From: Geitlerinema sp. PCC 7407
GTDB lineage: Bacteria; Cyanobacteriota; Cyanobacteriia; PCC-7407
DNA: 64,000 bases
Assembly: GCF_000317045.1 (NCBI RefSeq)
Contig: NC_019703.1
Location: 171,001-235,000 of the forward strand
Direction: 5' to 3'
Part shown: one piece after another, positions 9,192 to 19,487 of the stretch
How positions within the stretch are numbered: the first letter of the stretch is position 1
Layout: each line of letters opens with the position of its first letter
Position numbers and translations under genes: made by a program
The notes under the pieces: generated by a model
Databases searched by the model: none
Told to the model about the DNA's origin: nothing
Seen by the model: only the letters and a program-made list of their open reading frames with translations

Positions 9192-11900
9192 TCAGCGGCT
9201 CTCTAGATTGGCCTCCAGTACTTTCTCGATGCGATCGCTGCTTTCAGCCAGGTGGGCCTCGGTGTAGGGGTCGAGATTTTTTTGGGAGCGCAGGCTGGCC
9301 CGCAGCGCGCCTCGCAGGGTGCGCAGCTCGGCCCAGGCGAGGGTGCGGGCGTCTTCGGGGACGCTGGAGCGGCGCAGCACCATGTCCGAGAGGAGGTCTA
9401 GGTGGGTGCGCTGGAGGCTGCGGCGAGTGCTGGCGATCGCCCCTGTGGCTTCTGGATCTGCCAGCACCTCTGACCAAATGCTTTGGCGCAGACTTTCAAA
9501 GAGATCCACCAAAGACAGCGCCTCGTTGGGAGCGCTCTTGAGCTCGGTGTCCCGCATCCGCTCTAGGCGCGGCCCGTGGAGCAAGTCTTGCAAAACCAGG
9601 CTCTGGAAGCTCAAAATGCGATCGTGAATTGGGTAGTCCACGGCATGGATGGTGGGAGTGTTGGCCCAGTCGTTCCAGCGATCGGGCGCTAGCTTGTTGA
9701 GCAGATCGGGGGGAAAGTCGAGGGCGTCGGCGGCGAAGACGTACTGGTCCAGGAGCTTGAGGGCCTCCTTTTGCTCCTTGAGGGGCACCGACTCGAAGGG
9801 CAATAGACCCGCGCGATCGCCCGCGTAGCTGCGAGAAAAGCGGCGGCCCCCCACCTGCCGACTGATAAAAACGGCGTGGCGACGGTAGTACTGGAAAATC
9901 GTCTCGAAGCGATCGCGCACGGTGCTGTAACTTTCGCCGGGGGCCGGATAGCGCCGGTGAAGTCGCGCCCACAGGGTCTTGGCGATCTCCAACTGCCACT
10001 GGGAATAGCGCAGGTTTTCTTGGCTGTAGTCGAAGGCTAGGACTGACGGATCGAGCGCTCCGTAGAGGTCTTCGTCCGAGGCGTAGGTCAGCCCAGGTTC
10101 GCCACTGCGCCGAGCGATCGCCTCGATGTCGCGTCGCTCTGCCTGGGGATTGGCTGCTCCAAAGGGCGTGTAGCCATAGGCGATCGCCCAGCGGTCGTAC
10201 ATCCCGATCCGCCGGGAATAGTAGTCCCCCTGGGGCGTTCCCGGCGGGGCCAGATTCACCGGCAGATAGTCCATCACCGAGCTAGCCAGCCCCTGCTCCG
10301 CCGTGATCGCCGGATCGTTCATCTCTTCGAGGGTGAGCAGGGTAGACCCCTCGAAATTGTGGCGCAGGCCCAGGGTGTGGCCCACCTCGTGGGCCGTGAT
10401 GTAGCGCAAGTACTGGTGCATGAAATCGGCGGTGCGATCGCCGCTGGGCAGGGCATTGTCGATCAGATCGAGGCTGAGGGACCCCAGGGCAAACTGGAGC
10501 GCCGCCTCGTTGCCAAAACACAGGTCATGGCGGTCCATCATCTCCTCGACCATGGGCGATCGCCGCTGCCCGCGCATCCATTCCGAGTCCTCCAGCGACA
10601 AAGCGTCACAGAGCGATCGCTGCGAAGCCTGCCCGCTCGATGCCCCAAGTTCCATCAGGGTTTCGTATTTTTGGAGGAGATTGGCGTCGATCACAATATC
10701 CGCGTCCAAAATCTCCCCGGTGAAGGGATTGGTGCGGGACGGCCCCATGGCAAAAGCCGCATCTAGCGAATTGAACCAGCGAATCGTGTTGTAGCGGACG
10801 TCCGCCGGGTCCCAATCGGCGTCATCGGGCATCTGGCGCACCTCGATGGCATTCTGAAACCCCACCGCCTCAAAGGCTTCATTCCACATCAGCACCCCCT
10901 CGCGGATCGCCTCCCGGTACTTGACTGGCACCGTGTTCTCGATCCAGAAGACAATGGGCTGGCGCGGCGGCGAGAGGGGGGCGCTGGGATCGGCCTTTTC
11001 CAGGTGCCAGCGGTGGATGTAGCGCAAAAACGGATCGCGATCGCTCCGCCCGAAGTCGCGGTAGGCCGAGAGAAAATACCCCACGCGCTCATCGGCCAGA
11101 CGCGGCACAAAGCTGGGACTACTGCGCAGGACCGAGAAGCTGTGGCGAACCCGCACCGAGAATCCCCGGCTGTCCGGCAGGGTCGGAATGTAGGTCGGGT
11201 TGTCGTCGTTGTCCTTGCCGGACCCCGAAAAGCTCTGAACGGTTTCTAGCTCCAGGTTTTCCTGAAAGGCCTGCACCTCGCTGACGTAGGACTTGTCGCG
11301 ATCGAGGCTGTAGGGCGCTTCCAGAAACAGTGGTATCCAGGTCTTGAAGTCGGCAATGTCGTCGCTGTTGAGCAGCAGGTCGTTGAGGTCCACCAGCAGG
11401 CTCTGGCGATCGGGGTGGATGCTTTGAATGTCGAGGGCATAAAGCACCGAATCGCTAAAAGACCCAGCCAGCGCGCGATCGGCGGCCGGGTCGCCGGAGC
11501 TGTTGCGGACCTTGGTGTTGGGGACGATCAGGTGCAGTTTGTTTTCGACCCGCTGGAGCCGCAGGGGAAACTCCACCAGGGGAGTCCCCCGGTACAGGCC
11601 GCTTTCGCCGATGCCCGAGGCCAGGGTGCTGATCCACAGGTAGGTTTGGTTGAGCTGGCGGGGCTGGACTTCGAGGTACAGCTTGCCTGAGGCCTGGTCG
11701 CGGTAAAGGGTAAAGAGGCCGTCGAGCTTTTCGGTGTCCTTGATGACTTGGTCAAAGGGCTTCATGCCAGCGGGCAGGCTGGGCTTGGCCGCTTGGGCGA
11801 TCGCCCGGGGTTCGGGATCGGGAAAGGCGATCGCTTCCTCGACTCCCAGCGAACTCAGCAATCCGGTGAGCGCGATCAGCCCAAGCAAAGAACGATTCAT
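9192..11900 (-). CDS. Exported zinc-dependent metalloprotease (DUF5117/DUF4953 type)
   Basis: A 902-aa protein with a Sec-type signal (MNRSLLGLIALTGLLSSLG). The metzincin-like zinc site HEVGHTLGLRHNF is near residue 500: three histidines and a catalytic Glu. An N-terminal DUF5117-like region contains the repeated pattern of FxxYRD and LQRVENKLHLI. The zinc-proximal DUF4953 region contains AFAMGPSRTNPFTGEILDADI and SSVMDYLP, a Met-turn candidate. Length and architecture fit this poorly characterised family of periplasmic or secreted proteases. It is followed on the same strand by nothing for 200 bases and preceded by the GH116 gene with a 136-base gap. Confidence 0.85.
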   Translation of the reverse strand: MNRSLLGLIALTGLLSSLGVEEAIAFPDPEPRAIAQAAKPSLPAGMKPFDQVIKDTEKLDGLFTLYRDQASGKLYLEVQPRQLNQTYLWISTLASGIGESGLYRGTPLVEFPLRLQRVENKLHLIVPNTKVRNSSGDPAADRALAGSFSDSVLYALDIQSIHPDRQSLLVDLNDLLLNSDDIADFKTWIPLFLEAPYSLDRDKSYVSEVQAFQENLELETVQSFSGSGKDNDDNPTYIPTLPDSRGFSVRVRHSFSVLRSSPSFVPRLADERVGYFLSAYRDFGRSDRDPFLRYIHRWHLEKADPSAPLSPPRQPIVFWIENTVPVKYREAIREGVLMWNEAFEAVGFQNAIEVRQMPDDADWDPADVRYNTIRWFNSLDAAFAMGPSRTNPFTGEILDADIVIDANLLQKYETLMELGASSGQASQRSLCDALSLEDSEWMRGQRRSPMVEEMMDRHDLCFGNEAALQFALGSLSLDLIDNALPSGDRTADFMHQYLRYITAHEVGHTLGLRHNFEGSTLLTLEEMNDPAITAEQGLASSVMDYLPVNLAPPGTPQGDYYSRRIGMYDRWAIAYGYTPFGAANPQAERRDIEAIARRSGEPGLTYASDEDLYGALDPSVLAFDYSQENLRYSQWQLEIAKTLWARLHRRYPAPGESYSTVRDRFETIFQYYRRHAVFISRQVGGRRFSRSYAGDRAGLLPFESVPLKEQKEALKLLDQYVFAADALDFPPDLLNKLAPDRWNDWANTPTIHAVDYPIHDRILSFQSLVLQDLLHGPRLERMRDTELKSAPNEALSLVDLFESLRQSIWSEVLADPEATGAIASTRRSLQRTHLDLLSDMVLRRSSVPEDARTLAWAELRTLRGALRASLRSQKNLDPYTEAHLAESSDRIEKVLEANLESR

Positions 11901-12036
11901 GGTGGCTCCGAGTCTGGACGGGGAGAGGGCACTCTGCCCAGACTGCGATCGCCCAGGATGAAGCCCCTTCCAACCATTCTGGAAAGGGCTTGGGCCTTTG
12001 GTGGCGAAACTTCACACTGATTTTTGTTTGCGACGT

Positions 12037-14502
12037 TTATTTGGGCTCAGGTGCGGAGCCTGGGGCCGCGCTCTGGAACCCCGTGAGCACGCCGTAGACC
12101 GCCCAAATGGCCATCGGTCGCAGGTAGTGGCAGGCCCGGAAAGTCCCCACGGCGGTGATCGCCTCGGGGGTGCGGAACTGGAGGCCGTGCTCGTAGATCT
12201 GCTCCACGACGGCCTGGGTCAGCCGGAAGCCTTCGTCCCGCAGACCCATCTGCACCAGAAACGCCGCAATGCCGAAGTTGATGCCGGTCCAGACCTCCAG
12301 CGGGTGGGTGGCCTTGGGGTTCTCGGGAGAGCCGTCGGGCTTGACGCCGTTGGCCGCCCCAAATTTCCCGTCGTGGAAGCGTAAGAAGCACGAATCATAA
12401 ACGGTCTTCAGGGCAGACAGGGCGCGATCGCTCGCCACCACATCCGGCAAGTCCAGCAGGCGGGCGTAGAACTGGCCGCAGAGCTGGTCCGCCATGACCA
12501 CTTCGGAGCCGCTGCCGCTGTCGAGGCGGTAATAGCGCCCGTTCCAGAGGGCGTCGTCGTAGACGGCGCGGGACTGGGCCAGCCAGGTGCGATAGGTGCT
12601 CAGGTGATGGGCGATCGCCCCTTGGCTCAGCTCAGGATGATCGCTAACCGGGTGCTGCTGAAGTCGCTCTCCCAGGGCGATCGCCGCCTCCAGGGCCGCA
12701 ATCCACAGGCCGCCGCAGTAGGCGCTCACCCCCTGCAAGCGCCAGTCATCAAAGGTCTGGTCAGGCGCGCCGGAGTTCTCGGGAATGCCGTCCCCGTCTT
12801 GGTCAAAGGCCTTGAGGTAGGCCAGGGCGCGCGTCACGGCGGGCCAGCACTCAGCGATGAAGGCGTCGTCCGTCGACCCTGTCAGCCGGAAATCTCGGTA
12901 CACCTGCAAGACAAAATCGCTGCCCAGATCCTTCCACAGGTTGCAGTCCTGGTAGCTGGTGTAGTTGGTCTTCTCCCAGGGGTGCTCGTTGGGCGCGCCG
13001 AGGTCGTGGGGCGTGGCGTCGAGGGCCTTGCGCAGGGCCAGGGGGCTCTCGGTCCCCTGAGTGTAGTAGTAGCCAATCACGCGCTGGCGATCGTCGGCGG
13101 TGGGAATGGCGCGGGCAAAGGCGCGCATCACCGACTTCTCCAGCTCTGGCCACAGCATTAGCAGGCCAAAGGAGCCGTAGAGCCGCACGTCCAGGCTCTC
13201 GTACCAACGGTAGTCGATGCACTCGAGAACGGCAAACTGGCCCACCGGATCGCGATCGCTAGCAGCGCTCCACAGCGTGCCGCCGCTGGTCAGGTCGTAC
13301 AGCTCATTAAATAGCGCCATCTTGAACCAGTTCGGCAGGTCCGCTCGGTCCAAAATCGGCTGCTGCCAAGCGGCAATGCGGGCCTGCCACGCCGAATACT
13401 CTTCGAGGGCGGTGCGGGCGATCGCCCACCCGTTGCGACCGCTGCGGCCAAAAAAGTCGGTGTAGCGGCGATAGGCCGCCGTCCCTGCCGCAAACTCCGT
13501 CACTGGGAAGTCCCAGGCTAGGACAAAGGGCACCCGCCGCGTTTCACCCGGCGCCAAAGTGAAGCGCAGGGCGATCGCCCCGCCGATCTGCTCTTCGCCT
13601 TGGGCCGGCGTCCCGTCAATCCGGTTCTCCAGAGCCCCCGTCTGGGCAAAGGTGCGCCACAGCTCTCCCCCGTCTCCAGCCGGGTTCCAGCGCGTGTGAT
13701 AAAAAATCTCCGTCCCTGGCCCCTCGCACTGGGTGGCGATCGCCCACTGACCCTCTCCTTCCTGGGGTTCCTCCGCGCGGCCCGCCCGATCCATCAAGCA
13801 GCCGACCCAGGCCCCTTCCGCGATCCACTGATTAAAGTTGCCCTCGCTCTCTCCCAGGCGCGGCTGGTACTCGTAGACCGGGCTGCCGTCGTCGCGGACC
13901 TTCACCTCCGGCGACTTCAGCGCATTGGTAAACCAGCCCACCATGTTCTGCCACGTCAGCAAAATGCTCAGCGTCAGCAGCTGATCCGTCGGGTTGTGGG
14001 CCGTCCACTCAAACACCGCCACCGGATAGCTGCTCTCTTGATAGTTGTCGGCCCAGATCGGCGAAAACTGCTCACAGGCCAGACGAGCGCGAAACACCCC
14101 CTCATAGTCGAAGCGGCTGCGGGGGTACAGGGCCGAATAGGTGCCGGTGGAGCGCTCCGCCATGGAGGCCGGGTACCACTGCCACTGACCGAGGCTCTCC
14201 GCTGGGGCCTCACTGCACAGGGCGTAAGCCTGGGAGGTGCCGTCTGCCCCTTGCTCAAAGACGCTGAACTGGCAGGCTGGCATCGACTGAAATACATGCT
14301 CGCCGCCGTCGATGTGCCACAGATTGAAGTCGCCCCGGGGCGATCGCCCCAGACACCCCGCCCCAAAGCCTCCCAAGGGCATGCCGTGCCACGGCCCATC
14401 GTCCAAATTACTGGCGTAGCGCACCGTATAAGGTCGCTCCCACCCCAAACCCAGCGGGCGTTGCCAAGCAGCAGACGAAACAGCAGCGGATGAAAATTCC
14501 AT
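12037..14502 (-). CDS. GH116 beta-glucosidase (GBA2-like)
   Basis: 821 aa, related to non-lysosomal glucosylceramidase. Family motifs are MPLGGFGAGCLGRSPRGDF near the N-terminus, FNELYDLTSGGTLW near residue 394 (its Glu aligns with the nucleophile), and GAPDQTFDDW near residue 577 (site of the acid/base Asp). No signal peptide is visible, which suggests a cytoplasmic enzyme. Bacterial members cleave beta-glucosides, beta-xylosides or glucosyl lipids; the substrate here is unknown. It is monocistronic or loosely linked to the metalloprotease downstream. Confidence 0.88.
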   Translation of the reverse strand: MEFSSAAVSSAAWQRPLGLGWERPYTVRYASNLDDGPWHGMPLGGFGAGCLGRSPRGDFNLWHIDGGEHVFQSMPACQFSVFEQGADGTSQAYALCSEAPAESLGQWQWYPASMAERSTGTYSALYPRSRFDYEGVFRARLACEQFSPIWADNYQESSYPVAVFEWTAHNPTDQLLTLSILLTWQNMVGWFTNALKSPEVKVRDDGSPVYEYQPRLGESEGNFNQWIAEGAWVGCLMDRAGRAEEPQEGEGQWAIATQCEGPGTEIFYHTRWNPAGDGGELWRTFAQTGALENRIDGTPAQGEEQIGGAIALRFTLAPGETRRVPFVLAWDFPVTEFAAGTAAYRRYTDFFGRSGRNGWAIARTALEEYSAWQARIAAWQQPILDRADLPNWFKMALFNELYDLTSGGTLWSAASDRDPVGQFAVLECIDYRWYESLDVRLYGSFGLLMLWPELEKSVMRAFARAIPTADDRQRVIGYYYTQGTESPLALRKALDATPHDLGAPNEHPWEKTNYTSYQDCNLWKDLGSDFVLQVYRDFRLTGSTDDAFIAECWPAVTRALAYLKAFDQDGDGIPENSGAPDQTFDDWRLQGVSAYCGGLWIAALEAAIALGERLQQHPVSDHPELSQGAIAHHLSTYRTWLAQSRAVYDDALWNGRYYRLDSGSGSEVVMADQLCGQFYARLLDLPDVVASDRALSALKTVYDSCFLRFHDGKFGAANGVKPDGSPENPKATHPLEVWTGINFGIAAFLVQMGLRDEGFRLTQAVVEQIYEHGLQFRTPEAITAVGTFRACHYLRPMAIWAVYGVLTGFQSAAPGSAPEPK

Positions 14503-14894
14503 AGCGGCGTTAAAAGCGGCGTCAAAAGGGCACTACAGCGAACTGCGCCCCGAGCCGCCAACAACCAAAAGCCAGCCTCAGGGCGATCGCCAGCTTCCCA
14601 TTGTGACACCCCAAGTCGCCTCGGCGTTGCTCTCCCGCCGCCCCGCCCAACAACCAAAGCCGACCAAGCTCAGATCAGAAAAGACAGCGTCATCAAACTA
14701 ATCGCGATCGCCGCCTCAACTTTTGCTTGTTCAGCCAGTTCCTGTTTCTGAAGAAGAAGACTAAATCAATTTTGCATTTCTTAGAGCGCGATCGCTTCCA
14801 AAATATCTGCAGCGTGATTTCAGAGATCGCTTGAGTTAAGCGATCTCTTTGAGTCTTGGTTGGCTAGAGATTGGCAACTATTTAAGGAAATAAG
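14503..14894. other. Intergenic region
   Basis: 392 bases between the GH116 start and the end of the AT-rich gene. Base composition falls from GC-rich to AT-rich around 14700-14880. It contains HIP1 or HIP1-like sites near 14581 and 14787. No gene or clear hairpin is seen. Confidence 0.5.
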
Positions 14895-16199
14895 CTAGGT
14901 TACTATCTTTTGTTCTAAGTCAAGCGAGAAAACTATTTCCTGCTCTCCGGACTCAAGTCTTGTCGCAAGCATTAATGCAACTGAATCAGGATTTATATCA
15001 AAGACAACAAAATATTTTGCTTTCATGTTGGGTCTTAAATTTGTTTCATTGGTAATTCCTTGTCGGATAGTAGAAACATAGGCAGACATAGGATGTTCTG
15101 AATATCGATTAAGATGTTGATCTATTAGACAAAAGCTTTGACTAGTGAGCTTGTCATTAATCTTTTGATTATTATGAACTGTTATCTCAATAACAACACC
15201 CTTACCTGTAATATCAATATGAACGGGCTTTTTGCCGGCTATTGGTATAGAGGCTGCCCAATTTTCATCTCCTACAGCGACGCTTCCTAAATATTCTTTG
15301 TCGTAAGAGGCTACTATTTTGGCTTCATACGAAACGCCTGCAACAGCAAAATTCAGATTGTCTATTTCTCGAAATTCATTTGGTGACACTATTTCAATAG
15401 AAGACGCCTTCTGTTGAAATTCTTTAATTGCTTCCTTGACAAGACTAGATACTGTTTTTTCGGCTTTCTGATGATTATCCATTTGCAAGCAATAGCAGCC
15501 AAGACCTAGTAGCACCAAAGCTGTAAGAAAAATCTTGATTCCACTGTAAACACTAGTAGATGAATTACATGAAGGAAGGGAAATGATTAAGAGAATTCCG
15601 CCTACTATGATGAGAGTTTGTCCTGTTTTTAATAATGTCCAATTTTTTAAAAAATTAGATAAAAATTCTAAAGATTCATAACCGTAATCTCTAGGCTTAT
15701 TATTGTTAGGCTGTTTACGACTTGTTGTTCTAGAAGGCGTTTTGAGAACTTTCTGGGAAGCTGCTGTTCTCGATTTTTTCGAGGCTAGAGAAGATTTTAG
15801 AATAACTAATTCTGACTCTAATGAATTTTTGCCTTGATTCTGCTGTATTTTTTGATCAGTATGTTCTGATTGAAGTGGATTTAATTTATCTGATGAATTG
15901 TTCCTTAAATCAAAGCTATTGATCCAACTAGGAAATTCCTCGTCTGTTTGCTTTCCGTAGATTTTGACTGTTTGGAATGCAGCACTATCAAGGTTTGTTA
16001 AGCCTTTCTGTAAGAAAGCTATTAATGCCTGCTGTTCAGGAGCTTTTTTAGCCTCTAGCACGAGCTGGAGACAACCATCTTTGAGGCTTGCTTTTGCTGT
16101 AATACCTTTAGTTCGTAGTGAGCTATTGAGTAATGCTTCAATAGCTTTGACATTGCCTTGCTTAGCACTCTGAACGAGATTAGGTTGGTTGGCAGTCAT
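14895..16199 (-). CDS. AT-rich membrane protein with a shared cyanobacterial N-terminal domain
   Basis: 434 aa. Residues 1-95 form a domain (QSAKQGNVKAIEALLN ... KIYGKQTDEEFPSWI) that is also the N-terminus of the 49124-50101 protein. A lysine/serine-rich linker (about 100-170) follows, then two membrane helices (195-210 and 221-239). A soluble C-terminal half of about 195 residues contains beta-rich segments such as FNFAVAG-like and IDITGKGVVIEITVHN. Base use is clearly more AT-rich than the neighbours, and no HIP1 octamer occurs in it. I do not recognise a function. A sensor or envelope stress role is possible but unsupported. Confidence 0.75.
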   Translation of the reverse strand: MTANQPNLVQSAKQGNVKAIEALLNSSLRTKGITAKASLKDGCLQLVLEAKKAPEQQALIAFLQKGLTNLDSAAFQTVKIYGKQTDEEFPSWINSFDLRNNSSDKLNPLQSEHTDQKIQQNQGKNSLESELVILKSSLASKKSRTAASQKVLKTPSRTTSRKQPNNNKPRDYGYESLEFLSNFLKNWTLLKTGQTLIIVGGILLIISLPSCNSSTSVYSGIKIFLTALVLLGLGCYCLQMDNHQKAEKTVSSLVKEAIKEFQQKASSIEIVSPNEFREIDNLNFAVAGVSYEAKIVASYDKEYLGSVAVGDENWAASIPIAGKKPVHIDITGKGVVIEITVHNNQKINDKLTSQSFCLIDQHLNRYSEHPMSAYVSTIRQGITNETNLRPNMKAKYFVVFDINPDSVALMLATRLESGEQEIVFSLDLEQKIVT

Positions 16200-16543
16200 A
16201 GTCAGTAGCCTCTCAGGTAATTAATTTAATAATTCCCAAGAGGTTAATCAAACTAACAAAGACTATGAACTAGACAAAAATATTGAATAATATACAAATC
16301 TGTAACGAAAATTAATTAATCGTTGATTACTATTACTAGCTTTGATGTCACCTTTGAACATGTTTTCTAAGGAGATCAGAAGATGGTTTTTGAATTAAAC
16401 AAAATTGACGTGAACCAGTAACTTTCAAGTTTCTAGAAAATTAACTACTGAAAATCCAACTGATGACACCAGAATTTTCTGGGTAAGCCACAGCTACTCG
16501 TTCGAAGGCTGTGTAAGACGCCTTCAGCAGTCTTTGAAAACTA
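16200..16543. other. AT-rich intergenic region
   Basis: 344 AT-rich bases carrying the promoter side of the 14895-16199 gene. A GAAGGC/GCCTTC hairpin near 16505-16525 is downstream of tRNA-Val on its transcribed strand but has no T run. No gene is seen. Confidence 0.4.
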
Positions 16544-16615
<72 letters not shown>

Positions 16616-16671
16616 GCGGGCTATTAGCGTATCACAGTCTTGAGGATTTTCACAACTTTTGGAGCGGGTGG

Positions 16672-17403
16672 TCAGGCACCCTGGGGGCACTCTTCCCACA
16701 GCGAGGTGGTTTGGCGCAGGCTGCAAAATTCGCCGTGGGCCAAAATCAGGTGATCGAGGAGGGGGATATCCAGGAACTGGGCACCTTGCAGGAGCTGGCG
16801 AGTGAGGCTGATGTCCTCGGGGCTGGGGGTGAGGCTGCCCGACGGGTGGTTGTGGGCGACGACGACCCGCGAAGCGCCTTGGCGGATGACTTCTCGGAAG
16901 ATTTCCCGGGGGTGGGCCAGGGTTTCCGTGGCGGTGCCGATGGTAATGACTTGGGTGCTGATGGGACGGTTTTTGATGTCGAGTAGGAGCACGGCAAAGT
17001 GCTCTTGGCTCTGCCACATCAGGTCGTGGCTGAGGTAGAGGGCGGCGTCGGCGGGGCTCTCGATGGGTTCGCGATCGAGCGATCGCGCCTGAAAGACTCG
17101 CTTGCCGAGCTCAATGGCGGCCAAGATCGTGGTTGCTTTGGCGGGACCAATGCCGTGAATCTGGGTCAGTTCCTGAATATGGATGTCGCGCAGGACGGCC
17201 AGCGGGTCGCGCTGATGGTTGCCGAGCTGCTGGAGCAGGTGCTGCCCAAGGCCGACCGCCGACAGCTTGCCGGGACCCTGGCCAGTGCCCAAGAGAATGG
17301 CGATCAGCTCAGCGGTGGCGAGGCTTTTGGCACCGTGGCTCATCAGGCGTTCGCGGGGGCGCTCGGTGGTGGGCAGATCGGCAATGCGCAGGCAGTAGGT
17401 CAT
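16672..17403 (-). CDS. radC: RadC-family JAB-domain protein
   Basis: 243 aa with the UPF0758/RadC layout. An N-terminal UPF0758 segment ([23 protein letters not shown]) comes first, then a helix-hairpin-helix-like piece ([15 protein letters not shown]). A JAB/MPN metalloprotease-like domain follows, with [19 protein letters not shown] near residues 180-200 containing the His-x-His...Asp metal ligands. RadC is historically linked to DNA repair, although its true role is unsettled. tRNA-Val lies immediately downstream on the same strand. Confidence 0.9.
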   Translation of the reverse strand: MTYCLRIADLPTTERPRERLMSHGAKSLATAELIAILLGTGQGPGKLSAVGLGQHLLQQLGNHQRDPLAVLRDIHIQELTQIHGIGPAKATTILAAIELGKRVFQARSLDREPIESPADAALYLSHDLMWQSQEHFAVLLLDIKNRPISTQVITIGTATETLAHPREIFREVIRQGASRVVVAHNHPSGSLTPSPEDISLTRQLLQGAQFLDIPLLDHLILAHGEFCSLRQTTSLWEECPQGA

Positions 17404-17760
17404 GGACTCGCACCCTCAGACGCTAGGAAGAAGAATTTTCTCTAGTCATCCCATTTATGTGGGCGATCGCAACAATTTTTCTCAGAAGTAAGGAGACGCG
17501 CTCCCCCAGCGTCTAGGATGACCTCAGGAGCGCGAACGCGCTGTTGGGTGCGTTGGCCGCTTCGAAATCCAAATTTGTCTGGATTGTGATTGTTGATACG
17601 CGAAGAAAGAATGGATAGGTTGGTAGGTCTTTCCCTTGTCAACACCTCCATTGACCGCCAAACTAGACCCAAAGAGATGATGCGATCGCCGTTTTTGCAG
17701 ATTCCTTGCAGATTGGGTGGTTCGCACGATGAAGCACGTCTACGCCAGTGAGCTATCCCA
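17404..17760. other. Intergenic region between divergent radC and the ComFB-like gene
   Basis: 357 bases that should hold promoters in both directions. A HIP1-like site lies near 17461. Short frames here have poor protein character. Nothing further is identified. Confidence 0.4.
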
Positions 17761-18318
17761 ATGAGTATCGAAAAGATTGTTGAGCAAGCCCTCCAAGATG
17801 GCTACCTCACGCCGGCGATGGAAGCGGAGGTAGGGCGAGTGTGCGACACAGCGGCGGAGCTCTCGATTGAGGAATATATGGCGCTAGACCGCCTGATGGG
17901 AGCGCTGCTGACCGGCGAAGTGGTCGCGGTGCCCCGCAAGCAGTTCATTAATGTGATGGAAGAGCTAGTGCTGACGGAGGCGATCGCCCGCGTGGCCGAA
18001 ATCGAAGCCACCAGCGAGCGCACCCTCGATCTTGGGGATATTGCGGCCTACGCCCTCAATCGGCTACCGCCCCTCTACGCCACCACGGAGGAAGGGGCCG
18101 CCTACCAGCGCCAGCGCGCCAAGGAAGATTTGCAGGAGCTGATCGCCCAGCGCGTGAGCGAGGCGATCGCCCAAAACCTCAACCAGCCCGAATTTTTCCC
18201 CGAGCGCCAGGTCATCAACAAAGGCGCTGGCAGCGATGTGCTCGGCCAGGTGAGCGCGCTGCTCAAGGCCTACGCGCCCGGATTTGAGCAGCCTGGCGGC
18301 AGCTCTATTAGCTTCTAA
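17761..18318 (+). CDS. Late competence ComFB-family protein
   Basis: A 185-aa soluble protein. The central segment PRKQFINVMEELVLTEAIARV followed by LGDIAAYALNRLPPLYATTEEG is typical of cyanobacterial ComFB-domain proteins. In Bacillus, comFB sits in the competence operon. In cyanobacteria, ComFB proteins have been linked to c-di-nucleotide binding and type IV pilus control. The C-terminal half (QRAKEDLQELIAQRVSEAIAQ) is helical. It is not in an operon here. The family call is good; a role in natural transformation is inferred only. Confidence 0.8.
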   Translation: MSIEKIVEQALQDGYLTPAMEAEVGRVCDTAAELSIEEYMALDRLMGALLTGEVVAVPRKQFINVMEELVLTEAIARVAEIEATSERTLDLGDIAAYALNRLPPLYATTEEGAAYQRQRAKEDLQELIAQRVSEAIAQNLNQPEFFPERQVINKGAGSDVLGQVSALLKAYAPGFEQPGGSSISF

Positions 18319-18340
18319 GGCGCTCTAGCGTCTCAACGCC

Positions 18341-19054
18341 CTAGGGCTGGACCACAACCGGCGTTCCCGGCTCAACTTCCCGAAACATCTGCTCGATATC
18401 CTGATTGCGCATCCGGACGCACCCGTGGGACACCGCCTGACCGATCAAGGCCTCCTCATTGGTGCCGTGGAAGCCGATTTGGTTGTGGCCGTCGCTCCAA
18501 AAGCCAATCCAGCGAGATCCCAGGGGATTGTCGGGGCCGGTGACATTTTCGCCGGTGATGGGATGCTGCCAGACGGGATTCTCGAAGGTTTCGGTGACAT
18601 GAAAAGTGCCGCTGGGGGTTTCCCAGCCCGCTTGGCCGATGGCGATCGGGTAGCGATCGCGCACTTTTCCGTCGCGGTACACCGTGACCTGGCGATCGCT
18701 CAGGTCCACCACTAGCTTGGTGTTGCGCTGGGGAACCGGCGGGGGAGCCGGAGTCGCTTCTGGGGGGCGATCGCTCTGCCATGGCTTGGCCCACGCTGGC
18801 AGCGTCACCCACGACCCCAGAGACGGCTTCGGGTCAGGAGCCGGTGCCATCAAAATCAACGCCTCACTAGCGCTATCCTGCCGAAAAACAGCAGAACTGG
18901 CTGCTGACTCGGCCGATCGCTGAATTTGCCACTGCAAAACCAGCAAAACCGCTGCCGTCGCAAAGCTCAGCAGCATCACACTTTGCTTGAGCGGATGGTC
19001 GGCCCTGATTCGGCTGCGTCCAAACTCCCTCTGCATCACTATTCTTCGAACCAC
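18341..19054 (-). CDS. L,D-transpeptidase (YkuD domain)
   Basis: 237 aa with one N-terminal membrane anchor (about 25-45: SVMLLSFATAAVLLVLQW), a proline-rich spacer, then a YkuD domain. The catalytic motif SHGCVRM (about 208-214) contains the nucleophile Cys, and the partner His is in IGFHGTNEEALIG. Such enzymes make 3-3 crosslinks in peptidoglycan or attach proteins to it, in the periplasm. It is convergent with the ComFB-like gene, with 22 bases between the stops. Confidence 0.88.
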   Translation of the reverse strand: MVRRIVMQREFGRSRIRADHPLKQSVMLLSFATAAVLLVLQWQIQRSAESAASSAVFRQDSASEALILMAPAPDPKPSLGSWVTLPAWAKPWQSDRPPEATPAPPPVPQRNTKLVVDLSDRQVTVYRDGKVRDRYPIAIGQAGWETPSGTFHVTETFENPVWQHPITGENVTGPDNPLGSRWIGFWSDGHNQIGFHGTNEEALIGQAVSHGCVRMRNQDIEQMFREVEPGTPVVVQP

Positions 19055-19487
19055 TATTCCAGTATTGCCTGAGAGCCCCTATCCGACCTTCAAAATGCTG
19101 TGCTCAGTCAATGCCCCTTGATTTTTAGGGGCTCAGCAGCCAAAGTCGGGTTGCTTTGGGCAACAAAAGTTTACAAAAATATTTTGCTGAAAGTTCCCCT
19201 CTAAATAGCTCGAAATCTCCTAGGCGATCGCCCTTTTAACTCTAATCTAAGGTCGAAATCGTCCAAAATTGCTCATTTTTAACTCTTTATACTTTGGCTG
19301 AACTCTAAAATTAACCTACATACTCGATGATCATTTTTGAGTGTTATTGGGCACTCTATCTCTAGATAACTTGCTGAGATAATGGCAACTTTCGGAAATT
19401 CCTGAAAGCGCCTGTGATTCCTATTCAGTAAGGATACTGAGTCGGCACGAATGCCAAATTCATAAAAAAAGGAAGGAGGGGCTAGCG
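19055..19487. other. Intergenic region
   Basis: 433 bases, AT-rich from about 19140, lying between the divergent transpeptidase and a small peptide gene. It probably carries promoters for both. One HIP1-like site lies near 19225. No other structure is identified. Confidence 0.4.

Noticed and set aside
13600-14493. 297-codon plus-strand frame opposite the GH116 gene
   Set aside because: Antisense shadow; the minus-strand GH116 motifs are clear.
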